Assembly (NCBI GenBank): GCA_027081565.1
Contig: JALWKG010000365.1
Location: 1 to 9,751 of the forward strand
Source: Helicobacteraceae bacterium
GTDB lineage: Bacteria > Campylobacterota > Campylobacteria > Campylobacterales > Sulfurimonadaceae
Direction of reading: 5' to 3'
Length of the DNA stretch: 9,751 nucleotides
Position numbers and translations under genes: made by a program. Below the pieces are notes generated by a model. That model was not told the origin of the DNA. It searched no databases and saw only the letters and a program-made list of their open reading frames with translations. Shown here in pieces: positions 4,942 through 9,751 of the stretch (positions within the stretch are counted from its first letter, which is position 1; the number at the start of each line of letters is the position of its first letter).

Positions 4942-6009
4942 TTATTTTACTGCGTAGTTAGCGATGATAGAACCCATCTCGCTTGTTGAACAGATCTCTT
5001 TAGCATCAAACTGTGCCAGATCACCGGTACGGTAACCCTCAGAAAGTGCCTTTTTGATGGCGTTGTCAATGCGATCTGCCGCTTCGTTTTCATTAAGGGC
5101 AAAACGCAGCATCATAGAAGCACTGGCTATAGTCGCAATAGGGTTGGCGATGCCTTGACCCGCGATGTCAGGAGCAGAACCGTGAATAGGCTCATAAACA
5201 CCTATAGACTCACCAACTGAAGCAGAAGGTAAAAGACCGATAGAGCCACATAGCATAGAAGCTTCGTCAGAGAGAATGTCTCCGAAGATGTTACCTGTCA
5301 ACATGACATCAAACTGCTTAGGGTTTAAAACCAGTTGCATGGCTGCGTTGTCAACATACATGTGTGTCAACTCAACATCTGGATACTGCTCAGCGATCTC
5401 AGTGACCACATCACGCCAAAGCTGTGATACATCAAGGACATTAGCCTTGTCTATAGAACAGACACGCTTAGAACGCTTTTGTGCGATTTTAAAAGCTTGA
5501 TGAGCGATACGCTCTATCTCCATGCGAGTATAGACCATAGTGTTCCAGCCCTTGTCTTCAGTACGCCCTTTAGGCTCACCAAAATAGATACCACCAATAA
5601 GCTCACGAACCACCATGATGTCCACACCGTTGATGATCTCTGGCTTTAGTGAAGAGGCATTGACCAGTTCGTCATAAACCACTGCTGGACGTAAGTTGGC
5701 ATAAACACCCAACTCTTTACGAAAACGAAGCAGTCCAGACTCAGGACGTTTCTCACGAGGAAGGTTGTCCCACTTCTGACCGCCGATAGCACCAAAAAGT
5801 ACTGCGTCAGAGTTCATAGAACCATTAACAGTCTCTTGTGGCAGAGGATCGCCTGTGACATCATAGGCACAACCACCCATCAACAACTCTTCGTATTGAA
5901 AGTCAAAGTCACAGGTCGAAGCTACCGCGTCGAGTACTTTGACCGCTTCATCAATGATCTCAGGACCAATTCCGTCACCTTTGATCAGTGCGATTTTATA
6001 GTTCTTCAT
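4942..6009 (-). CDS. leuB: 3-isopropylmalate dehydrogenase
   Basis: LeuB oxidises and decarboxylates 3-isopropylmalate to 2-ketoisocaproate with NAD+, the third dedicated step of leucine synthesis. At 355 residues it has normal family length. The N-terminal GDGIGPEI (11-18) is followed by the substrate arginines R97 and R107 in the SGLLRFRKELGVYANLRP segment and R135 in VVRELIGGIYFG, with Y142 in the same motif. K188 and D220 (YVDNAAMQ) supply the catalytic pair, and D244 and D248 in IFGDILSDEASML bind the divalent metal. HGSAPDIAGQGIANP (276-290) is the NAD-binding loop characteristic of LeuB rather than of NADP-dependent isocitrate dehydrogenase. The ATG overlaps the leuD stop as TAATG, and AAGGAG lies seven bases upstream inside leuD, so the pair is translationally coupled. 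Confidence 0.97.
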   Translation of the reverse strand: MKNYKIALIKGDGIGPEIIDEAVKVLDAVASTCDFDFQYEELLMGGCAYDVTGDPLPQETVNGSMNSDAVLFGAIGGQKWDNLPREKRPESGLLRFRKELGVYANLRPAVVYDELVNASSLKPEIINGVDIMVVRELIGGIYFGEPKGRTEDKGWNTMVYTRMEIERIAHQAFKIAQKRSKRVCSIDKANVLDVSQLWRDVVTEIAEQYPDVELTHMYVDNAAMQLVLNPKQFDVMLTGNIFGDILSDEASMLCGSIGLLPSASVGESIGVYEPIHGSAPDIAGQGIANPIATIASASMMLRFALNENEAADRIDNAIKKALSEGYRTGDLAQFDAKEICSTSEMGSIIANYAVK

Positions 6010-6512
6010 TATTTCTCTCCTTGAGCGACTTCTTGAGCTGCATAGTTCATCAATCCACCAGCATTGATAAGTTCTTGCATAAATGGTGGGATCGGTGTAA
6101 AGTCATAAGTTTTACCTGATGTTTTGTTAGTGATCGTTCCGTTGTCAAGGTCTACAGAGACAACATCACCCTTCTCAATCTCAGTACTCTCTGGAAGTTC
6201 AAAGATAGGCAGTCCCATGTTAAATGCATTACGGTAAAAAATACGTGCAAATGTCGGAGCGATAACGGCAGCAACACCTGCCGCTTTGAGTGCAATAGGT
6301 GCGTGTTCACGAGATGAACCACAACCAAAGTTCTCATCAGCAACAATGATGTCACCCGGTGTCATCTTCTCTACAAAGGTAGGATCAGCATCTTCCATAA
6401 CGTGTTTTGCCAACTCTTCTGGCACTGATGTATTCAAATATCTTGCGGCTATAATAAGGTCTGTATCAATATCTTTACCGAATGTCCAGACTTTTCCTTC
6501 AATAGTTTGCAT
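6009..6512 (-). CDS. leuD: 3-isopropylmalate dehydratase small subunit
   Basis: LeuD is the swivelling small subunit of isopropylmalate isomerase, which with the iron-sulfur LeuC subunit converts 2-isopropylmalate to 3-isopropylmalate. The 167-residue length matches the short LeuD class found in archaea and many Campylobacterota. Diagnostic motifs are GKDIDTDLIIAARYLNT (12-28), whose YLNT loop helps set substrate choice, and NFGCGSSREHAP (61-72). The homologous homoaconitase small subunit is the main alternative, but linkage to leuB favours the leucine pathway. It is the first gene of the leuD-leuB unit: AGGA lies six bases before the ATG and a promoter about 60 bases upstream. Its obligatory partner leuC is not next to it, since rpoD diverges upstream, and must lie elsewhere in the genome. 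Confidence 0.95.
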   Translation of the reverse strand: MQTIEGKVWTFGKDIDTDLIIAARYLNTSVPEELAKHVMEDADPTFVEKMTPGDIIVADENFGCGSSREHAPIALKAAGVAAVIAPTFARIFYRNAFNMGLPIFELPESTEIEKGDVVSVDLDNGTITNKTSGKTYDFTPIPPFMQELINAGGLMNYAAQEVAQGEK

Positions 6513-6534
6513 TCAAAATCCTGTTTGGTACAAC

Positions 6535-6551
6535 CTGTTGATCTTCAACAG
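6535..6551 (-). promoter_or_regulatory. Hairpin in the leuD 5' leader
   Basis: CTGTTGA at 6535-6541 pairs perfectly with TCAACAG at 6545-6551 around a three-base loop, giving a 7-bp stem between the proposed start of transcription and the leuD ribosome site. No T-tract follows and no leader peptide with leucine codons is present, so classical attenuation is not supported. It may be a protein-binding palindrome or an mRNA-stabilising hairpin. Confidence 0.4.
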
Positions 6552-6571
6552 ATGCCCTTTATTTTTTTGGG

Positions 6572-6577
6572 ATTATA
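6572..6577 (-). promoter_or_regulatory. Promoter -10 box for leuD-leuB
   Basis: The minus strand reads TATAAT directly after TTTTTTGGA. A perfect -10 behind a T-run with no proper -35 is the usual form of housekeeping promoters in Campylobacterota. Transcription would start near 6565, leaving a leader of about 50 bases. Confidence 0.65.
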
Positions 6578-6624
6578 TCCAAAAAAGGGTCACAAGGAGT
6601 TAAACAGCTCTAAAAAGTATATCA

Positions 6625-6641
6625 TATCATTTAGTATGATA
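6625..6641. repeat. AT-rich inverted repeat between leuD and rpoD promoters
   Basis: TATCAT at 6625-6630 is mirrored by ATGATA at 6636-6641 with a five-base gap. A second short palindrome, TCTATT at 6678-6683 and AATAGA at 6691-6696, lies closer to rpoD. Either could be a regulator site for the divergent promoters, but both are short and of low complexity. Confidence 0.3.
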
Positions 6642-6740
6642 CGTAAATTGTGTAAGCTTGCGATTAAAATTTTATTATCTATTCCCTAGAAATAGAGAGA
6701 AATTCAACACAGTTCCAAGTAAAAGTTTAAAAAAACTGGG

Positions 6741-6746
6741 TATAAT
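6741..6746 (+). promoter_or_regulatory. Promoter -10 box for rpoD
   Basis: A perfect TATAAT lies 43 bases before the rpoD start, behind an A/T-rich tract (AAAAGTTTAAAAAAAC) and without a recognisable -35 at the right distance. Transcription would begin near 6753. The ribosome site CAGGAG follows at 6773-6778, with a rather long 11-base spacer to the ATG. Confidence 0.65.
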
Positions 6747-6789
6747 CCTATTACTTTTATTTACCCTCAGCTCAGGAGCGCATTAAAAT

Positions 6790-8640
6790 ATGACCGCAAA
6801 AGAATTAAACAAATACCTAGATGAAACATTTTCATCACATAAGTCTGATGACTGTCTGACCTATGAGTCTCTTGTAGAGATTTTTGAAAAACAACCTACA
6901 GCGGCACAAGCCAAAAACATCCTCAAACTCTCTCAAAAATATAAAGTCTGTATGTTTACAGCATCAGAACATGCCAAGATGCTTAACAACAAAGAAGCAG
7001 CTGCACGTTTGGCTGCACAGCGTAAACTCATTGAAGATTCAAAGGGTGAAGATTTCGACATCTTAAAACAACATGAGCTTATGGAGTGGTCACGTTCAGA
7101 CTCTCCTGTTCGTATGTATCTGCGTGAGATGGGACAGATTCCACTTTTGACAAAAGAAGAGGAGATCGAGATCTCTAAAAAGATCGAGTATGGTGAGAGT
7201 ATCATCATCGATGCGATCTGTTCTGTACCTTACCTTATAGACTTTATTTTAGACTATAAAGATCCACTGATCAACCGCGAGCGTCGTGTTAAAGAACTTT
7301 TCAAAAGTTTTGAAGATGAAAAAGAGCAAGATGCTGATGGTAACGATATCGAAGAGGACAAGTCTGAAGTCGCACTGACTGCTAAAGACAAAAAGCGTGT
7401 TGATGCTGTTGTCTCAAGCTTTAAAGCACTTGAAAAAGCAAAAAAAGATTGGTTAAAGGTTACAGAAAAAGAGATCATTCTTGAAGAGGGTGAAGCGATG
7501 ACGGAAGAGTATGTTCAGTACTTTTTAACGGCAAGCTTCAAAAAGAAGATGCTTAAAGAGCGTCTACTAGACCTTGGACCAACTTCTAAACTCATTAATG
7601 AATTGGTAAAGTCCATGGAGACTGCCCTTCACAGTGATGACGGTTTTGACAAAGAGCTTAAACGTCTTGAGTACAAACTGCCACTTTTCAACGACACCTT
7701 ACGTAATAATCACGTAGAGATGGTCTCAGAGATCTGTGAGCTGACCAAAGAAGACATTGCCGCACGTGTTCCTGAAGCGACTATGGTCAGCACCTATATG
7801 GAGATCAAAAAACTTATCCAGACCAAAGAAGCTTCCAAAGGTGGTTTCGACATGGAACCAGAGAAGTTACTTGAGATCCTTGAGCAGATCAAGCGTGGTA
7901 AAGAGATCTCTGAGATCTCTAAAACACGTATGGCCAAGTCCAATCTTCGCCTTGTTGTCTCTATCGCCAAACGTTATACCAACCGCGGTCTTCCGTTCCT
8001 TGACCTTATCCAAGAAGGTAATATTGGTCTGATGAAGGCAGTTGACAAGTTTGAGTATAAAAAAGGTTACAAATTTTCGACTTATGCAACTTGGTGGATT
8101 CGTCAAGCCATCAGCCGTGCAATTGCTGATCAGGCACGTACCATCCGTATCCCGATCCACATGATCGAGACTATCAATCGTATTAACAAGATCATGCGTA
8201 AATACCTCCAGGAAAATGGTAAAGAGCCAGATGTCGATACAATCTCTGAAGAGGTTGGGCTCTCTGTTGAGAAGGTCAAAAACGTTATTAAGATCACTAA
8301 AGAGCCTATCTCACTTGAAGCACCTATTGGTAATGAAGATGATGGCCGTTTTGGTGACTTCATCGAAGACAAGACCTCTTTGGCACCTGCTGATGCGATC
8401 TTGAAAGATGACCTGCGTCTACAGATCGAAGGTGTTCTTGAACAGCTTAATGAGCGTGAAAAAGCGGTCATCAAAATGCGTTTTGGAATTATGGACGATG
8501 AGAGTGACCGTACGCTTGAGGAGATTGGTAAAGAGCTTAACGTTACACGTGAACGTGTCCGTCAAATAGAATCATCTGCTATTAAAAAGCTTAAACACCC
8601 TAAAGTGGGTAGACGTCTTAAAAACTATATAGAAGCGTAA
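6790..8640 (+). CDS. rpoD: RNA polymerase primary sigma factor (sigma-70)
   Basis: RpoD directs core RNA polymerase to housekeeping promoters. The 616-residue protein has every region of a group-1 sigma factor. Region 1.1 is the divergent N-terminus (about 1-80). Region 1.2 starts DSPVRMYLREMG (104-115). A non-conserved acidic stretch sits near 172-205. Regions 2.1-2.4 run from about 381 to 460, with NLRLVVSIAKRYTNRG and the -10 recognition/melting helix YKFSTYATWWIRQAI (427-441). Region 3 follows (RIPIHMIETINRI onward), then region 4.2 with the -35-binding HTH (LEEIGKELNVTRERVRQIE, 576-594). The long region 1.1 and non-conserved region rule out an alternative sigma such as RpoS-type factors. 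A TATAAT box lies upstream, and the stop is five bases before the next gene, which is likely co-transcribed. Confidence 0.98.
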   Translation: MTAKELNKYLDETFSSHKSDDCLTYESLVEIFEKQPTAAQAKNILKLSQKYKVCMFTASEHAKMLNNKEAAARLAAQRKLIEDSKGEDFDILKQHELMEWSRSDSPVRMYLREMGQIPLLTKEEEIEISKKIEYGESIIIDAICSVPYLIDFILDYKDPLINRERRVKELFKSFEDEKEQDADGNDIEEDKSEVALTAKDKKRVDAVVSSFKALEKAKKDWLKVTEKEIILEEGEAMTEEYVQYFLTASFKKKMLKERLLDLGPTSKLINELVKSMETALHSDDGFDKELKRLEYKLPLFNDTLRNNHVEMVSEICELTKEDIAARVPEATMVSTYMEIKKLIQTKEASKGGFDMEPEKLLEILEQIKRGKEISEISKTRMAKSNLRLVVSIAKRYTNRGLPFLDLIQEGNIGLMKAVDKFEYKKGYKFSTYATWWIRQAISRAIADQARTIRIPIHMIETINRINKIMRKYLQENGKEPDVDTISEEVGLSVEKVKNVIKITKEPISLEAPIGNEDDGRFGDFIEDKTSLAPADAILKDDLRLQIEGVLEQLNEREKAVIKMRFGIMDDESDRTLEEIGKELNVTRERVRQIESSAIKKLKHPKVGRRLKNYIEA

Positions 8641-8645
8641 ATATC

Positions 8646-9332
8646 ATGACCTTTGAGCAACAGTGGATAGAGTACGATTATAACCCATTTATCCTCTTTA
8701 GCTCTAGCGGTAAGATCCTCTCGCTTAACAACGAAGCACAATATCTTCTTGGTAGTGTTGACAAAAATACCCTTTTTGAGATCGCTACAACCCACGCCAG
8801 TACTAGTTTTGGTTTTAAGACGACTTTTTTAGACCTGGAGTTTGGCCGTTATCGTTTTTTTGGCATTACTATAGGCTACGAAAACGAAACAGAGATCGGT
8901 ATTCGCTTTTACCAACAACCTACCCTCAACTTCTCTGCACCCAAGCCCACTGGTGAACTGACCAACATCTATACACTTATAGACCTATGTATCAGTACAA
9001 ACTCTATAGGTACTCAAAGTGAGTATTTAAAAGAGTTGGACCCTACTATTCCAGACATACGTCTGCACCCTGACAGCTATATTAAACTGTTAAACAAGAT
9101 CTATGACAGTTATAAAGGCAGTGATGTCATTAAAACAAAGCTCTATTACAGAGTGGGAGAACATATTAAGTTTGGAGAGAAGAAATACTCACTTTTTACT
9201 GTTGAGATCAGTGGAGAGACTTTTCTAAAGCGTTTTGTCTCTGAGATCGAACTCCTGGCAGAGGCGAACAACCTCTATGCTACGTTTAATGATAGCAATG
9301 TCTCTATCAACATTCCGATGATCACTGACTAA
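8646..9332 (+). CDS. Uncharacterised protein: PAS-like N-terminus, degenerate kinase-ATPase-like C-terminus
   Basis: I do not recognise a named family. Residues about 10-90 have the look of a PAS sensor domain: YNPFILFSSSGKILSLNNEA is the typical opening, followed by alternating strands (FGRYRFFGITIGY, TEIGIRFYQ). A linker leads to residues about 144-225, whose order (YIKLLNKIYDSYKG, then strands KTKLYYRV and YSLFTVEIS, then a helix FVSEIELLAEANN and a final strand VSINIPMI) resembles the histidine-kinase ATPase fold. The N-box asparagine, the DxGxG motif and the glycine-rich lid are not visible, and there is no phospho-accepting histidine helix of normal form. It is therefore unlikely to be an active kinase. 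The start is five bases after the rpoD stop with only a weak ribosome site, so it probably relies on coupling to rpoD. A regulatory role beside the sigma factor is speculation. Confidence 0.8.
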   Translation: MTFEQQWIEYDYNPFILFSSSGKILSLNNEAQYLLGSVDKNTLFEIATTHASTSFGFKTTFLDLEFGRYRFFGITIGYENETEIGIRFYQQPTLNFSAPKPTGELTNIYTLIDLCISTNSIGTQSEYLKELDPTIPDIRLHPDSYIKLLNKIYDSYKGSDVIKTKLYYRVGEHIKFGEKKYSLFTVEISGETFLKRFVSEIELLAEANNLYATFNDSNVSINIPMITD

Positions 9333-9341
9333 TTAACGAGT

Positions 9342-9360
9342 ATGATACTTCTGTCATCAT
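9342..9360. terminator. Candidate hairpin between convergent genes
   Basis: ATGATAC at 9342-9348 can pair with GTCATCAT at 9353-9360 (one bulged C) around a TTCT loop, and flanking ACG/CGT may extend the stem. It sits in the 39 bases between two converging genes, where a shared terminator is expected. There is no T-tract on either side, so it may be a weak or Rho-assisted terminator. Confidence 0.3.
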
Positions 9361-9371
9361 CGTCTAAAGTC

Positions 9372-9751
9372 CTACGATTCGATCACCTCTTTTACAAAAA
9401 GTGATCGTCCCATAAAAAATCCAACTACTATCCCAAAACCAAGTCCCACTAAAAATGGTGGTAAACTCAATAAGGCATTGTTTTTAAGTCCAATAAAACC
9501 AAGCACTAAAAAAAGGTACGGCACAACTCTAAAGATGGAGACTAAAGCAGGTGCACTTTTAGCTGTGTTTTTTAGCGTGTTCTTCTGAGATTTCAGACGT
9601 GCTTTCTCTTCTTTGACTACACTCTTAAGATCCACATCTTCTTCAACATTCAACTCAGAAATGATCTCTTCACTGTAAAGATCAAAAGGATCATCGATCT
9701 TTTCTATAAGATCAGTGTCATCTGGTCTATCTTCTGCTTCTACACGAGAGT
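9372..9751 (-). CDS. Protein with acidic N-terminal part and two membrane segments, cut by the right edge
   Basis: The stop is TAG at 9372-9374 and the frame stays open to the window edge, giving 125 visible residues. A TTG at 9653 could be read as a start. The 32 codons upstream of it (VEAEDRPDDTDLIEKIDDPF and following) are coding-like, acidic and unbroken, with no ATG, GTG or TTG, so the gene most likely begins beyond the window. In visible numbering, a soluble acidic part (1-45) leads to a lysine-rich stretch (about 46-62) and then two hydrophobic segments. The first is at about 68-88 (FRVVPYLFLVLGFIGL) and the second at about 94-112 (FLVGLGFGIVVGFFMG). Both termini would lie in the cytoplasm. 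The glycine-rich second helix could support helix packing. No family was recognised. Confidence 0.75.
   Translation of the reverse strand, partial: SRVEAEDRPDDTDLIEKIDDPFDLYSEEIISELNVEEDVDLKSVVKEEKARLKSQKNTLKNTAKSAPALVSIFRVVPYLFLVLGFIGLKNNALLSLPPFLVGLGFGIVVGFFMGRSLFVKEVIES

Noticed and set aside
6555..6589. CCCTTT...GGG inverted repeat resembling a terminator
   Set aside because: The arms are unequal (11 against 6 bases of T and A) and the centre is the TATAAT of the leuD promoter, so it is better read as promoter sequence.
7867..8474. Long minus-strand open frames inside rpoD
   Set aside because: They are antisense shadows of the highly conserved sigma regions 2-4.
8646..9332. Active histidine kinase
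   Set aside because: No phospho-accepting histidine helix, N-box asparagine or DxGxG motif can be found in the protein.

Overview
The window looks like a chromosomal segment of a Campylobacterota (epsilonproteobacterial) bacterium, most likely a Sulfurimonas/Sulfurovum-type free-living member. The grounds are an AT-rich composition with TTA/AAA-rich codon use, the sequence style of RpoD and LeuB, and promoters made of a clear TATAAT box behind a T- or A-rich tract with a poor -35. The taxonomic call is from recognition only; no search was run. No tRNA, rRNA, insertion sequence or CRISPR array was seen.

Layout. (1) 1-2996, minus strand: a helix-turn-helix/S24-peptidase repressor, an exported NlpC/P60 peptidoglycan hydrolase with SH3-like domains, and an arylamine N-acetyltransferase that runs off the left edge. 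The 53- and 27-base gaps allow a single transcript. (2) 2997-3414: a divergent control region with an 8-bp inverted repeat and a 9-bp direct repeat that brackets a -10 box. It is followed on the plus strand by two tiny ORFs (27 and 36 aa) with good ribosome binding sites. (3) 3415-4879, minus strand: purU, trmL and an unlabelled 53-aa single-pass membrane protein, all overlapping by 1-4 bases. (4) 4942-6512, minus strand: leuD-leuB, with its own promoter and a terminator before purU; leuC is not adjacent. (5) 6790-9332, plus strand: rpoD, the primary sigma factor, followed five bases later by an uncharacterised protein with a PAS-like N-terminus and a C-terminus resembling a degenerate histidine-kinase ATPase domain. 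(6) 9372-9751, minus strand: the C-terminal part of an acidic protein with two membrane segments, cut by the right edge.

Most of the window is ordinary core metabolism and housekeeping: leucine synthesis, one-carbon/purine formate supply, wobble methylation and transcription initiation. The part most worth a second look is the S24 repressor facing two micro-ORFs across a repeat-rich intergenic region. It has the layout of a repressor-controlled switch without an obvious surrounding prophage. The second is the protein coupled to rpoD. Neither can be assigned a function from the sequence alone.
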